Shown here in pieces: positions 46,788 through 58,310 of a stretch of 64,000 nt of DNA (position 1 is its first letter; the number at the start of each line of letters is the position of its first letter). The DNA comes from Novosphingobium sp. JCM 18896 (GTDB lineage: Bacteria; Pseudomonadota; Alphaproteobacteria; Sphingomonadales; Sphingomonadaceae). The position numbers and the translations under genes were made by a program. Under the pieces are notes generated by a model. It saw only the letters and a list, made by a program, of their open reading frames with translations. It searched no databases and was not told the DNA's origin. The stretch covers positions 806,001-870,000 of the forward strand of contig NZ_JAPCZF010000001.1 in the NCBI RefSeq assembly GCF_025938095.1, in the 5' to 3' direction.

Positions 46788-47327
46788 ATGACCGCTCTCA
46801 AGACCACCCTGCGGATCGCCGCGCTGTCGCTGGCTCTGGCACCGTTCCTGCCGGCGCTCGCGCAGTCCGTGCCGGCCGCGAAACCCGTTGTCCCGGCCGG
46901 GCCGCCGGCCTGGAGCGTCACCTCGGATGCCGCGCGCGGCGTGGTCGGCATCATGGCGACGTCGAAGGGCGGTACCGTCCAGTTCCTCGGCGGTTGCAGC
47001 AAGGGCGACGAACCCGGGCTCTCGGGCGCCTTCTCGAACTACCAGGGCGGCGGATTGCGCACCGACGGGCAGGTCGAGCGTGTGGCCTTCTACGCGCGCG
47101 GCGAGGACTGGCAGGATGCCTTCTCGGTGCGCCTCCGTTATCAGTCGGGCAGCCGCTCCTGGGAAATCGCGCAGACCATCTCGCCGGTTTTCCTTAGCTC
47201 GTTCTCGCGCGGTGCTACCCTCGCGGTGGTCAACAGCCGCAACGAGGAGATCTTCACCTTCGACCTCACGGGCTCGACTGCGGCGGTGAAGGCCATGCGC
47301 ACAGTCTGCGCAATCCCCGTCCAATAG
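46788..47327 (+). CDS. secreted hypothetical protein after tgt
   Basis: 179-residue protein with a clean Sec signal (about 1-25, MTALKTTLRIAALSLALAPFLPALA). The mature part is predicted beta-rich with one internal Cys (GGCSKGDEPG) and another near the C-terminus (TVCAIPVQ), possibly a disulfide pair. I do not recognise the family. GAAGGGA lies before ATG 46788. It starts 15 bases after tgt and is probably co-transcribed; the membrane hydroxylase gene starts 46 bases downstream. Confidence 0.8.
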   Translation: MTALKTTLRIAALSLALAPFLPALAQSVPAAKPVVPAGPPAWSVTSDAARGVVGIMATSKGGTVQFLGGCSKGDEPGLSGAFSNYQGGGLRTDGQVERVAFYARGEDWQDAFSVRLRYQSGSRSWEIAQTISPVFLSSFSRGATLAVVNSRNEEIFTFDLTGSTAAVKAMRTVCAIPVQ

Positions 47328-47373
47328 GAACCCCGTTGATCGGCCCGGCCAAAACGGGTTCAATGACGCCGCG

Positions 47374-48198
47374 ATGGCGGACGATATCCTGCATGGCCTG
47401 ATCTTCGTTGCCGGTGTGGTCGCGCCGCTGGCGCTGCCTCTGCTGTTCTTCGGAGCACTCGAGCGGCTTGTACCGGCGGGGCCGCTCAAGTCGGCGCGGG
47501 GCTGGTGGCTCAACCTGCGGCTGATGGTGGTCTATCTGGCCGTGCCGACGGTCCTCGCCGTGGCGATCAAGTATCTGGTCAGCGAGGCCGGCACCTTGAG
47601 CGGCGGCGGCCTGGTCGATCTGCTACCCTGGATCTCGATCTCGGGCGTCCTCGGCGTGATCGCCGGCTGCCTGATCTACCTGCTGGTCTGGGATTTCTTC
47701 TACTATTGGTGGCACCGCGCGCAGCACCAGTTTCCTGCACTCTGGCGGATGCACAGCCTGCATCATATGGACGAGACATTGGGCGTCTCGGCCAACATGC
47801 GCGTCCACTGGCTCGAGGAGATCGGCCGAACCGTCGTGATGTTCATGCCGATGGCCTTTCTGTTCAACCTACCGGTGGCGACGGGCGTGGTCGCGATCGC
47901 GCTCACCTTCTGGGGCGCCTTCATTCATTCGAACCTGCGATTGCATCTCGGTCCGATGAGCGCCGTGATCGCGGGTCCGCAGGTCCATCGCGTGCATCAC
48001 AGCCGGCTCGACCAGCATCACGATCGCAACTTTGCGGCCTTCTTTCCCGTGTGGGACCTGGTCTTCGGCACCTACCACCATCCTGCCCGCGACGAATTTC
48101 CGCCGACGGGAGTCGAAGGAATGGAGGAAGTGGGTTCGGTCTGGGAAGCCATCGTGCACCCGTTCCGCGGTCGGAGGTTTCGCGCTCCGACGGAGTGA
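47374..48198 (+). CDS. sterol desaturase/fatty-acid hydroxylase-family membrane protein
   Basis: 274-residue integral membrane di-iron oxygenase. Helices lie at about 8-28, 45-67 and 75-105; the His clusters are HRAQH, HSLHH and HRVHH with DQHHDRNF, the family signature. It hydroxylates or desaturates a lipid, sterol-like or carotenoid substrate at the membrane. Sphingomonads commonly carry several paralogues, so the substrate is open. It is complete and lies in the same direction as tgt. Confidence 0.93.
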   Translation: MADDILHGLIFVAGVVAPLALPLLFFGALERLVPAGPLKSARGWWLNLRLMVVYLAVPTVLAVAIKYLVSEAGTLSGGGLVDLLPWISISGVLGVIAGCLIYLLVWDFFYYWWHRAQHQFPALWRMHSLHHMDETLGVSANMRVHWLEEIGRTVVMFMPMAFLFNLPVATGVVAIALTFWGAFIHSNLRLHLGPMSAVIAGPQVHRVHHSRLDQHHDRNFAAFFPVWDLVFGTYHHPARDEFPPTGVEGMEEVGSVWEAIVHPFRGRRFRAPTE

Positions 48199-48211
48199 CG
48201 TGAGAGCAGGC

Positions 48212-48376
48212 TCAGGCCGGCTTCACCTCGAGCTTGGTGCCGCGATAGGCGAAGAAGCGCCCCGAGCGCATCTCCATGAAGCCTGCGCCGATCTGGGCGG
48301 CGAAGCGCTGTGCGGTCTCGAGGTCGGGGTACCATTTTCCGCGACGGTGCGGGGTAACGAAGCGATAGAGTTTCAT
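48212..48376 (-). CDS. 54-residue hypothetical basic protein
   Basis: Small frame starting MKLYRFVTPHRRGKWYPDLET and ending GTKLEVKPA. It is basic, soluble and compact, with an aromatic-rich core (KWYPDL, GRFFAYRG). I do not recognise a family; the reading frame is intact and its codon use resembles the neighbours. No good ribosome-binding site is seen before ATG 48376. It is convergent with the hydroxylase gene. Confidence 0.5.
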   Translation of the reverse strand: MKLYRFVTPHRRGKWYPDLETAQRFAAQIGAGFMEMRSGRFFAYRGTKLEVKPA

Positions 48377-48504
48377 ATGCCCGGATAATGCGGGCAAGGG
48401 TACGAAGTTCCCAGCAGGATGCTGTTTTCAGCAGGAAAAACGCGACGAATGGTGCGCTGCAACGAAGCAGCAACAGACCTGCAAGCCCGGCGCAAAACTA
48501 GGGC

Positions 48505-48533
48505 AGAAAAAAGGCGGCCACGCGGGCCGCCTT
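48505..48533 (-). terminator. intrinsic terminator of rpsD
   Basis: On the minus strand, AAGGCGGCC-CGCGT-GGCCGCCTT followed by a T-run (TTTTTTCTG), 30 bases after the rpsD stop. Confidence 0.92.
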
Positions 48534-48562
48534 CGTTCGATTCGCTGGTGCGAAAAGCTGGA

Positions 48563-49177
48563 TCAGCGCGAGTAGAACTCGACGACCAGGTTCGGTTCCA
48601 TGCGGACCGGATAGGGCACTTCGTCGAGCGTCGGGACGCGGACGAAGGTGACCTTGTCGGTGCCGTCGGGCGCGACGTAGTCGGGAACTTCACGCTCGGG
48701 CAGGGTCAGGGCTTCGGCGATCAGCGCCATTTCCTTGGCCTTGTTGCCCAGGCTGATGATGTCGCCGGGGCGCACGCGACGCGAGGCGATGTTGCACTTC
48801 ACGCCGTTGACGCGGATGTGGCCGTGCGAAACGATCTGGCGGGCCGAGAAGATCGTCGGCGCGAACTTGGCGCGGTACACGACCATGTCCAGGCGCTGCT
48901 CGAGCAGGCCGATCAGGTTCTGGCCGGTGTCGCCCTTCATGCGCGAGGCTTCCTGGTAGGTCGCCTTGAACTGCTTCTCGGTGACTTCGCCGTAGTAGCC
49001 CTTCAGCTTCTGCTTGGCGCGGAGCTGGATGCCGTAGTCCGACACCTTGCTCTTGCGACGCTGGCCGTGCTGACCGGGGCCGTAGCTGCGGCGGTTGACC
49101 GAGCTCTTGGGACGGCCCCAGATGTTCTCGCCCATGCGGCGATCGATCTTGTACTTCGACGAATTGCGCTTCGACAT
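48563..49177 (-). CDS. rpsD: 30S ribosomal protein S4
   Basis: 204-residue S4, a primary 16S rRNA-binding protein of the small subunit and, in several bacteria, a repressor of its own translation. The S4 domain (about 94-155) has [20 protein letters not shown] and [20 protein letters not shown]. It is encoded alone, away from the alpha operon, as in other alphaproteobacteria. The leader contains a long nested hairpin (49202-49280). A terminator follows at 48505-48533. Zinc-type Cys residues of the N-terminus are absent. Confidence 0.98.
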   Translation of the reverse strand: MSKRNSSKYKIDRRMGENIWGRPKSSVNRRSYGPGQHGQRRKSKVSDYGIQLRAKQKLKGYYGEVTEKQFKATYQEASRMKGDTGQNLIGLLEQRLDMVVYRAKFAPTIFSARQIVSHGHIRVNGVKCNIASRRVRPGDIISLGNKAKEMALIAEALTLPEREVPDYVAPDGTDKVTFVRVPTLDEVPYPVRMEPNLVVEFYSR

Positions 49178-49201
49178 GCGCCTTCACTCCATTTGCTGCA
49201 C

Positions 49202-49280
49202 GGGCGACCGTCGCCCGCGCTGAAACCCCGGAACCGCACCATTCGGCCTGATGCCGAATGCGGCCGCTGCTTCACCGGGG
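49202..49280 (-). promoter_or_regulatory. structured rpsD leader
   Basis: Upstream of rpsD: a perfect GGGCGAC-c-GTCGCCC hairpin (49202-49216) next to a longer nested hairpin with outer arms CCCCGG/CCGGGG (49226-49231 and 49275-49280) and inner CATTCGGC/GCCGAATG (49240-49247, 49253-49260). It lies 25-100 bases before the start codon and could bind S4. Confidence 0.45.
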
Positions 49281-49368
49281 GTGCAGGGCCAATTGCGAAG
49301 GCGCGCCCATGACGGGTGCATGACGGAAAGTCAAGGCCGGCGACCGGCCCAATACGAAAGAACCGCGT

Positions 49369-49665
49369 TCAGCCGCCGTCGACGCTGCGGCGATGGTCCT
49401 GCGCGCGGCGGATCGCATCCTGATCGTCGCGGTTGTTGCTGTTCCACTGCGCCTGTGTACGGCAGACCTTGGGGCCGGGAAGGCGCGATCCGACGACGAC
49501 CTGGCGGCGGCAGACGAGCTTGTCGGCCGTATCGTCGGGCTTGGCGTCGGGCTGTGCGCCCGAGGCGGACGTAGGGCTAGCCGTCGGCGTGACTTCAGGC
49601 TCTGCGGCGAGCGCTGGCGCGGCAAGGATGAGCAATCCGGCGAGGAACGGCGTAGCTGCTTTCAT
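49369..49665 (-). CDS. small secreted protein with CRR...VCRT motif
   Basis: 98-residue protein. Signal peptide MKAATPFLAGLLILAAPALA, then a Thr/Ser/Pro/Asp-rich linker, then a conserved-looking segment VCRRQVVVGSRLPGPKVCRT followed by QAQW, with two Cys that may form a disulfide, and a basic hydrophilic end (DQDAIRRAQDHRRS). Similar short proteins with this Cys pattern occur in sphingomonads, but no function is known to me. ATG 49665 is chosen for the signal peptide. Confidence 0.75.
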   Translation of the reverse strand: MKAATPFLAGLLILAAPALAAEPEVTPTASPTSASGAQPDAKPDDTADKLVCRRQVVVGSRLPGPKVCRTQAQWNSNNRDDQDAIRRAQDHRRSVDGG

Positions 49666-49704
49666 GCGTGTAAATTGCTGCCCGTTGCAGCATTTTGCAA
49701 GCAC

Positions 49705-50439
49705 CTAGCGCTTGCGACCCGGTTCGCGTTCGAGCTGGCTGAGCACGCCGCGCAGGGTGCGCACTTCGAGGTGGTTCCAGCCCGGCTTGGTCAGCAGGTT
49801 GCGCAAGGTCCGCCGCGAGGCCGCCGCACGGCTCTCGGGGAAGAAGTACTCGCGCGGTTCGAGCAGTGCCTCGAAATGGCCGATCAGCCCCTCGAGCTCG
49901 TCCTGCGGCGCCGGCGGCAGCAGGTCCTCGATCGTGGGCTGGGCAAGGTCCGCGTTCTTCGACCATTCGTAGGCGCATAGGATCACCGCCTGGGCGAGGT
50001 TCAGCGAGCCGAATTCGGGATTGATCGGCACCGTGACGATCGCACGGGCGAGGGCGACGTCCTCGGTCTCCAGCCCCGAACGCTCGGGGCCGAACACGAA
50101 GGCCGAGCGGCCGACCGCGGTATGAACCTCGCGCGCCGCCTCCTCGGGCGTCAGCACGGGCTTGGTAACGCCGCGCTTGCGTACGGTCGTGGCATAGACG
50201 TGCGCGCAGTCGGCGACAGCTTCGGCCAGGGTCTCGTAGACCTCGGCCTTTTCGAGCACGACGTCGGCGCCCGCCGCGGCCGGACCGGCGCTGGGATTGG
50301 GCCAACCGTCGCGCGGGGCGACGAGGCGCATCTCGGTGAGCCCGAAGTTGAGCATGGCCCGCGCGGCCTTGCCGATGTTCTCGCCAAGCTGCGGCCGGAC
50401 GAGAACGACGATCGGCTTCCGGTCAGTTTCCGCCGACAT
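49705..50439 (-). CDS. trmJ: tRNA/rRNA methyltransferase of the TrmJ (SPOUT) family
   Basis: 244-residue SpoU/TrmH-superfamily enzyme. TrmJ features are [23 protein letters not shown] at the N-terminus, [28 protein letters not shown] and a helical C-terminal extension (about 165-244) of the TrmJ type. TrmJ makes the 2'-O-methyl at position 32 of tRNAs in characterised bacteria. The start ATG 50439 lies 17 bases inside the nrdR 3' end. It is last in rpiB-glyA-nrdR-trmJ. Confidence 0.92.
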   Translation of the reverse strand: MSAETDRKPIVVLVRPQLGENIGKAARAMLNFGLTEMRLVAPRDGWPNPSAGPAAAGADVVLEKAEVYETLAEAVADCAHVYATTVRKRGVTKPVLTPEEAAREVHTAVGRSAFVFGPERSGLETEDVALARAIVTVPINPEFGSLNLAQAVILCAYEWSKNADLAQPTIEDLLPPAPQDELEGLIGHFEALLEPREYFFPESRAAASRRTLRNLLTKPGWNHLEVRTLRGVLSQLEREPGRKR

Positions 50440-50899
50440 CGCGCCCACCGACTTGTTGGACCGCGCTGGCGAATTCCTCGAAGTCCTTGGCCTCGCTGAA
50501 ATCGCGATAGACGCTGGCGAAGCGGATATAGGCAACGCTGTCCAACTGGCGCAGCCCGTCCATCACCATCTGGCCGATCGCGCGCGAGGCGATCTCGGTC
50601 TCGCCCATCGTCTCGATCTGGCGCTGGATACCCGAGACGAGCTGGTCGATCCGCTCCTGCGCCACGCCGCGCTTGCGGCAGGCGAGGGTGACCGACTGCT
50701 CGATCTTGGCGCGCGCGAAAGGTTCGCGCGTGTCGTCGCTCTTCACCACGGTGATCTCGCGCAGTTGGATGCGCTCGAAGGTGGTGAACCGCGCCCCGCA
50801 GCCCTCGCACTGCCGCCGGCGACGGATCGCGGCCCCGTCTTCGGTGGGCCGCGAATCCTTCACCTGGCTGTTGTCATGGGCGCAGAACGGGCAGCGCAA
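50423..50899 (-). CDS. nrdR: transcriptional repressor NrdR
   Basis: 158-residue NrdR, the ATP-cone regulator that represses ribonucleotide reductase genes. The zinc ribbon has MRCPFC and [12 protein letters not shown]; the ATP-cone (about 48-140) begins [15 protein letters not shown]. It lies three bases downstream of glyA on the same strand and its 3' end overlaps trmJ by 17 bases. glyA-nrdR linkage is common in alphaproteobacteria. Complete. Confidence 0.97.
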   Translation of the reverse strand: MRCPFCAHDNSQVKDSRPTEDGAAIRRRRQCEGCGARFTTFERIQLREITVVKSDDTREPFARAKIEQSVTLACRKRGVAQERIDQLVSGIQRQIETMGETEIASRAIGQMVMDGLRQLDSVAYIRFASVYRDFSEAKDFEEFASAVQQVGGRDVGGN

Positions 50900-50902
50900 G
50901 AG

Positions 50903-52195
50903 TCAGAGACCCTGGTAGATCGGGAAGCGCGCGCACAGCTCTTCGACGCGCGTCTTCACGCTCGCCTCGACCTGGGCGTCGCCCTCTTCGCCGTTCTTGC
51001 GCAGACCCTCGACAACTTCGGCGATGAGCTTGCCGATCTGGGCGAACTCTGCCTCGCCGAAGCCGCGCGTCGTGCCCGCGGGCGTGCCCAGGCGGATACC
51101 CGAGGTGACGAAAGGCTTCTCGGGATCGTTGGGGATGCCGTTCTTGTTGCAGGTGATCGCGGCGCGATCGAGCGCCTTCTCGGCGTGCTTGCCCTTGGCG
51201 TTGTAGGGACGCAGGTCGACCAGCATCAGGTGGTTGTCGGTGCCGCCCGAGACGATGTCGAGACCCTGCTCCTGGAGCGAGGCCGCGAGCGCCTTGGCAT
51301 TGGCCTTCACGGCCTTGGCATAGGCCTTGAACGAGGGCTGCAGCGCCTCGGCGAAGGCCACGGCCTTGGCCGCGATGATGTGCATCAGCGGGCCACCCTG
51401 GAGGCCGGGGAAGATCGCCGAGTTGATCTTCTTGGCGATCGCCTCGTCGTTCGACAGGATGATACCCGAGCGCGGACCGCGCAGCGACTTGTGCGTGGTC
51501 GTCGTGGTAACGTGCGCGTGCGGGATCGGCGAGGGGTGCTCACCGCCGGCGACGAGGCCCGAGAAGTGCGACATGTCAGCCAGCAGGAAGGCGCCGACTT
51601 CATCGGCGATCTCGCGGAAGCGCTTGAAGTCCCACTCGCGCGAATAGGCGGTGCCGCCCGAGATGATCAGCTTGGGCTTAGTCTCGCGCGCGATGCGGGC
51701 GACTTCGTCCATGTCGATGCGGTGATCGTCGGGGCGCACGGTGTAGGGCACCGGGTTGAACCACTTACCGCTCATGTTGACCGGCGAACCGTGGGTTAGG
51801 TGGCCACCGGCGTTGAGGTCGAGGCCCATGAAGGTGTCGCCCGGCTGCAGCAGCGCCAGGAACACGGCCTGGTTCATCTGGCTGCCCGAATTGGGCTGGA
51901 CGTTGGCGAATTCGGCACCGAACAGCTTCTTGGCGCGGTCGATCGCGATCTGCTCGATCTCGTCGACGTATTCGCAGCCGCCGTAATAGCGCTTGCCCGG
52001 ATAGCCCTCGGCATACTTGTTGGTCAGGATCGAGCCGGCGGCCTGGAGCACGGCCTTCGAGCAGATGTTCTCGGAGGCGATCAGCTCGATCTTGTCGCGC
52101 TGGCGATCGAGCTCCTTGCCGATCCAGCCTGCGATCTCGGGATCGCTCTGGGCCAGGTCCTGGGTGAAAAAGCCTTCGGGGCGGATGTCGGTCAT
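50903..52195 (-). CDS. glyA: serine hydroxymethyltransferase
   Basis: 430-residue PLP enzyme interconverting serine and glycine with tetrahydrofolate, the main one-carbon source. Family features: [38 protein letters not shown], and the PLP-lysine segment [15 protein letters not shown]. The upstream ZTP-type riboswitch (before rpiB) would raise expression when folate is short. ATG 52195 gives the usual start [10 protein letters not shown]. It follows rpiB by 14 bases and precedes nrdR by three. Confidence 0.97.
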   Translation of the reverse strand: MTDIRPEGFFTQDLAQSDPEIAGWIGKELDRQRDKIELIASENICSKAVLQAAGSILTNKYAEGYPGKRYYGGCEYVDEIEQIAIDRAKKLFGAEFANVQPNSGSQMNQAVFLALLQPGDTFMGLDLNAGGHLTHGSPVNMSGKWFNPVPYTVRPDDHRIDMDEVARIARETKPKLIISGGTAYSREWDFKRFREIADEVGAFLLADMSHFSGLVAGGEHPSPIPHAHVTTTTTHKSLRGPRSGIILSNDEAIAKKINSAIFPGLQGGPLMHIIAAKAVAFAEALQPSFKAYAKAVKANAKALAASLQEQGLDIVSGGTDNHLMLVDLRPYNAKGKHAEKALDRAAITCNKNGIPNDPEKPFVTSGIRLGTPAGTTRGFGEAEFAQIGKLIAEVVEGLRKNGEEGDAQVEASVKTRVEELCARFPIYQGL

Positions 52196-52209
52196 GCGGT
52201 CCTGCCTGT

Positions 52210-52647
52210 TCAGATCGAGGGGTTGGTAAGCTTTTCGACGCGGCCGGTGTGACGGCCGCCGCCGAATTCGGTCGAAAGGAAAGCGTCGAGACAAGCCTTG
52301 GCCATGTCGATGCCGGTCAGCCGGGCGCCCATGGCGATGGCATTGGCATTGTTGTGCTCGCGCGCCAGCGCGGCCGAGAGCGGTTCGGAGACGAGCGCGC
52401 AGCGCAGCGCCGGGTTGCGGTTGACCGCGATCGAGATGCCGATGCCCGAGCCGCAGAGCGCGACGCCATACTGCGCCGTACCGTCGGCGACGACCGCGGC
52501 CAGCTTGTAGCCGTAGTCGGGATAGTCGACGCGGTCGGCGGTCTCGGGGCCGAGGTCGGCGACCTCGTGGCCCAGGCTGATCAGGTACTCGCGCAGTTCG
52601 GCCTTGAGGTCGACGGCGGCGTGGTCGGAAGCGATGGCGATGCGCAT
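52210..52647 (-). CDS. rpiB: ribose-5-phosphate isomerase B
   Basis: 145-residue RpiB/LacAB-family isomerase, converting ribulose-5-phosphate to ribose-5-phosphate. [15 protein letters not shown] opens the fold; the catalytic-loop segment is [15 protein letters not shown] (Cys nucleophile), then [16 protein letters not shown] 52647 is favoured by the family start; the longer upstream frame overlaps the riboswitch and is rejected. First gene of rpiB-glyA-nrdR-trmJ. Confidence 0.96.
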   Translation of the reverse strand: MRIAIASDHAAVDLKAELREYLISLGHEVADLGPETADRVDYPDYGYKLAAVVADGTAQYGVALCGSGIGISIAVNRNPALRCALVSEPLSAALAREHNNANAIAMGARLTGIDMAKACLDAFLSTEFGGGRHTGRVEKLTNPSI

Positions 52648-52745
52648 GGGGGCTATCCGCTGAAAGAAGAGGAATCGATGAAGCCGCCCCTTAGGCGCGA
52701 GGGCGCGCCAAGGCCAGCCCGGGGAGGCGCTGAGACAGGGATGAC

Positions 52746-52789
52746 ACAAAAGACGGACACGGCACTTCCCCGAAGAAACAGAGAGTGCC
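52746..52789 (-). terminator. possible expression-platform terminator of the ZTP riboswitch
   Basis: On the minus strand GGCACT (52789-52784) can pair with AGTGCC (52766-52761), the first arm overlapping the conserved CTGGGCA of the aptamer. A short T-run (TCTTTT, 52753-52748) follows. The overlap suits a ligand-controlled terminator, which is inference. Confidence 0.5.
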
Positions 52790-52876
52790 CAGACGAGCGG
52801 CAGACAGGAAACGCCCAATGGCGGTTCGAGATCGCGCTCCACGGCGGTGCTCCGCCTGTCTCGTCAGTTACGCGAT
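52780..52876 (-). promoter_or_regulatory. ZTP/ZMP (pfl-motif) riboswitch before rpiB-glyA
   Basis: The minus strand carries the pfl-motif hallmarks: CGTAACTGACGA (family GUGACUGGCGA), then AGGCGGAGCACCGCC and TGGAGCGC, a variable linker, and TGCCGCTCGTCTGGGCA (family GCCGCCxGCCUGGGCA). The order and spacing match the ZTP aptamer, and glyA is a classic target. ZTP accumulates when 10-formyl-THF is low and switches expression on in characterised examples. Confidence 0.85.
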
Positions 52877-52924
52877 GGCGGCGATCTAGGCCTGGGCCGG
52901 CGCTTTGTAAAGGTGCGCGCGGGG

Positions 52925-53524
52925 CTAGGGCTGCGCAGCGGGTGCTTTCGCGCCCTGCATGATCTTGCGCGAGGCATCCGGATGCTTGAGCAGATAGCCG
53001 GCGATCGCCGATTGCAGTTCGGTCTGTGAGGACAGGCTCGCCTCCTGCGCTTCGACGAAATAGGTGCGGTTGGCCGCGGCCACCGCGGGGTCGGCCATGA
53101 TCGCCGTGCTGCGCGAAAGATAGCGCCGTCCTGCCGGGGTGCGGGCGAAGCGCGCCACTTCGTCGAGTTCGGCCGGCGAGAACTCGTGCGTATAGGCTTC
53201 GGCCATGGCGTCGATCAGTCGGGGCATGTAGCGTTCGGTGACCGGGGTGAGACGGTCGAGCACCTTTGCGAGATGGCTGTCGATGATCCGGCGCAGGGCC
53301 GGATCGCCCGACTGTTCGAGCATGGTCGGGCGCATCTGATCGGTCAGCGTGCGCATCATGTCGGCCACCATCGTGCTGCGGCGGTCGGGCGGCATGATCG
53401 TTTCGACGATTTCGCGGGCATGGGCGATCGCCGCCGGATCGGTCGTGGCCACCGGTTCTGCCCAGGCCGGTGCGGAAAGCAGCAGAGCCGGCGCCAAGGC
53501 CAGCGCGCAAGCGAACTTCATCAT
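52925..53524 (-). CDS. DUF2059-domain periplasmic protein
   Basis: 199-residue protein with a Sec signal (MMKFACALALAPALLLSAPAWA). The DUF2059 signature is visible: MPRLIDAMAEAYTHEFSPAELDEVARFARTPAGRR in overview (helix, then FSPAEL and FARTPAGRRY near residue 115-135). It is predicted periplasmic and all-helical; function is unknown in the family. ATG 53524 is followed by a second ATG (53521). The rpoD terminator lies upstream, so it has its own promoter. Confidence 0.85.
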   Translation of the reverse strand: MMKFACALALAPALLLSAPAWAEPVATTDPAAIAHAREIVETIMPPDRRSTMVADMMRTLTDQMRPTMLEQSGDPALRRIIDSHLAKVLDRLTPVTERYMPRLIDAMAEAYTHEFSPAELDEVARFARTPAGRRYLSRSTAIMADPAVAAANRTYFVEAQEASLSSQTELQSAIAGYLLKHPDASRKIMQGAKAPAAQP

Positions 53525-53611
53525 GATCGGATTGCCCCTTCGGCGCCGCGGCGAACTGGCCCGCGACATGCCAGTCGAGCGGCACGGCGTCCATCGGTCG
53601 CGGCGAAGAGC

Positions 53612-53652
53612 CATAAAACGAGAGCCCCGTCGCATCTCTGCGGCGGGGCTCC
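53612..53652 (-). terminator. intrinsic terminator of rpoD operon
   Basis: On the minus strand, GAGCCCCG...CGGGGCTC (arms 53651-53644 and 53629-53622) with a 14-base loop containing CGC/GCG pairing, followed by TCGTTTTATG. It lies about 105 bases after the rpoD stop. Confidence 0.8.
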
Positions 53653-53755
53653 GTTCAGGCACTCTCCCACTGGAGCCTGCCTTTCTCGTGATTTCCATTC
53701 TCTGACCACTTCTAGAACGTCCCTCGTGCCCGAAGGGTTCCCGGTGGCGCGAAAA

Positions 53756-55782
<2,027 letters not shown>

Positions 55783-55786
<4 letters not shown>

Positions 55787-57699
55787 TCCGCCATGGTTTT
55801 AGAGCCATCACCCGAAGGCAAAGCCGCACGCGCGCTCGCCATTTGCCCGAGACGCGACTCAAATTCCAGTTTTCTCTTCAGCAAACGTTGCTGTTCGGCA
55901 TAAGCCTCGTCGGTAAACTCGCGATTTAACCGCTCGGTCGCATCCGCCAGTGCGGTTTCCAGCGCCGGACGCTCGACCAGCAATTCGATCGCCTGGGCCA
56001 TTTCGGCGCAGGCCTGTGCGGGCACGGTATCGGGGCTCAGGAAACCGAAACGCATGCCACCGTAGTCCACCGGGGAGGGCATCGCCTGTCCTTGCCGGGT
56101 CAATATGGTGGCGAGCATATCGCTTTCAAGCGCTTGGCCGTGATCGCTCGCGTCGAGCAGCAGGTCGAAGCGCGGATCGAGACCCGGGCAGCGCGCCAGG
56201 GCTTCGGCATGCCGCGCAATTTCCGCGGGGAAACGGATCAGGCCGGCGAGAATTGCCGCCGACAGCGCATCGCGCGCGCCGCCGCTCGTCGCGTGGCGCA
56301 ACCGCGCGGCATTGCCGCTCGGCGACGGGCCGGCGAAGGGCGAACGGTTCTTGTCGCGCCACTTGCCGGCATCACGCCGGCCCTGACCCTGGCCGCCGCC
56401 CTGCCAGGCGCCTTGGTCGCGCGACTGGCGCGGCGGATAAGCGAACTCGGAAAAGCGATCGAGCAGTTCGCGGCGATAGAGGCCTTTGATGTCCTGATCG
56501 CCGATCGTCTCGACATGGGCGAGCAGACGCGCCTTGAGCCCGGCCTTGTCCTCGGGCGTGTTCAGCGGGACCGAATCGCGTTCGTGCTCCCACAGGGTGT
56601 CGAGCAGGCTCTGAGCCTTGCCCAGCACCTCTTCCATCGCGCGCGGGCCGTCACGCTTGATCAGGTCGTCGGGATCGAGCCCGGTGGGAAGCCGCACGAT
56701 TCGCAGGCTGTGCGCAGGGCGGAGCAGGGGCAGGGCGCGGGTGACCGCGCGCATCGCCGCCCGCTGGCCCGCGGCGTCGCCATCGAAGCAGAGGATCGGC
56801 GTCTCGACGAGCCGCCACAGCATCTCGATCTGCCGCTCGGTCAGCGCCGTACCCAGCGGCGCGACGCTTTCGCCGAAGCCCGCGGCCGACAGCGCGATGA
56901 CGTCCATATAGCCCTCGACCACGATCAGCCGCCCGGTCTGGCGCGAGGCGGGGCTGGCGCGGTGCAGGTTGTAGAGCGTGCGCCCCTTGTCGAAGAGCGG
57001 AGTGTCGGGCGAGTTCAGGTACTTGGGCGCATCCTTCTTGTCCTTGTCGAGGATGCGTCCACCGAAGGCGATGACGCGGCCGCGCGCGTCTTCGATCGGC
57101 AGCATCAGGCGGCCGCGAAACCGGTCGTAGGGCTCCTTGTCATCGACCGCGATGCGCAGGCCGGCTTCGATCAATTTGGCTTCAGGAAACGTGGAAAGCG
57201 CACCTTTCAGCGCCTGCCGTCCCTCGGGCGCATAGCCGAAGCCGAAGCGCTGCAGCGTATGCGCGTCGAAGCCGCGCGTTTCGAGATAGGCACGCGCCTT
57301 GGCGCCTTCGGAGCCGGCCAGACTCTCGACGAACCAGGCCTGGGTCGCGGCCATCACGTCGTGCAGCGAATCGCGCTGCTCGGCCTGCTTGGCCATGCGC
57401 GGATCGGGGGCGGGGACGTCGATGCCCGCCTCGGCCGCGAGTTCCTTGACCGCGTCCATGAAGGACAGGCCGCGCTGGTCGGTCATCCAGCGGATCGCGT
57501 CGCCGTGTACGCCGCAACCGAAGCAGTGATAGAAGCCCTTCTCGTCGTTGACGTAGAAGCTCGGGCTCTTCTCGTTGTGGAACGGGCAGCAGGCCTTGAA
57601 CTCCCGCCCCGCCTTGGTGAGCCGCGTCGTCCGCTGGACCACGCTCGAAAGCGTGATCCGCGAGCGCAGTTCATCAAGCCATTGGGGCGAGAGGCTCAT
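55783..57699 (-). CDS. dnaG: DNA primase
   Basis: 638-residue DnaG, synthesising RNA primers at the replication fork. The N-terminal CHC2 zinc finger is [12 protein letters not shown]...[17 protein letters not shown] has [11 protein letters not shown] and CFDGDAAG, and a C-terminal helicase-binding region follows (about 450-638). A Gly/Gln/Arg-rich linker lies around 430-450. It starts one base after the yqeY stop and couples to rpoD. The macromolecular-synthesis operon is conserved, with yqeY replacing rpsU here. Confidence 0.97.
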
Positions 57700-57700
57700 G

Positions 57701-58153
57701 TCAGGCCAGCGCTTCCTTCACCCAGCCACTGGCCTTGCCCATGTCGAGTTCGCTGGCGTGGCGCGCCTTGAGCTCGGCCATGACCTTGCCCATGTCCTTG
57801 ACGCTGGTGGCGCCGAGTTCGGCCTTGATCGCCTCGATCGCCGCGCGGGTCGCTTCCTCGCTGAGCTGCTGCGGCAGGAAGGTCTCGATCACCTCGAGTT
57901 CGGCCTTTTCGGCATCGGCCAGTTCCTGACGGCCACCCTGTTCGTAGAGCGCGATCGATTCGCGGCGCTGCTTGACCATTTTCTGCAGGACCTCGACGAC
58001 GAGCGTATCGTCATCGGGCGCATTGGTGGCGGTGCGCAGCTCGATGTCGCGGTCCTTGAGCTTGGCGAGGATGAGGCGGACGGCGGCAAGGCGACCCTTG
58101 TCGCCGGATTTCATGGCAGAGACCTGCGCGGACTTGATCGAGTCGCGAAGCAT
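57701..58153 (-). CDS. GatB/YqeY domain-containing protein
   Basis: 150-residue YqeY-type protein, an all-helical domain like the C-terminal tRNA-binding part of GatB. Family blocks: LAAVRLILAKLKDRDIE, KMVKQRRESIALYEQGGR, ETFLPQQLSEE and the C-terminal GKVMAELKARH. Function is not firmly known; tRNA-related activity is inferred from GatB. First gene of the dnaG-rpoD operon, divergent from carA. Confidence 0.94.
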   Translation of the reverse strand: MLRDSIKSAQVSAMKSGDKGRLAAVRLILAKLKDRDIELRTATNAPDDDTLVVEVLQKMVKQRRESIALYEQGGRQELADAEKAELEVIETFLPQQLSEEATRAAIEAIKAELGATSVKDMGKVMAELKARHASELDMGKASGWVKEALA

Positions 58154-58310
58154 TTTTCGTGGATTCCCGTGAATTGCCGCGGGCTGCGGCGGAACGGGCT
58201 ATCTTAGGGAGGGATTTCCGCTTTTCCTAGGTTGACGGAACAGGCCTCGGGGTCTAGCCGCCGCCCCTTAGCACCTATCGCCGGAAACCTTCAAACGGAG
58301 CGCCCCTTCT

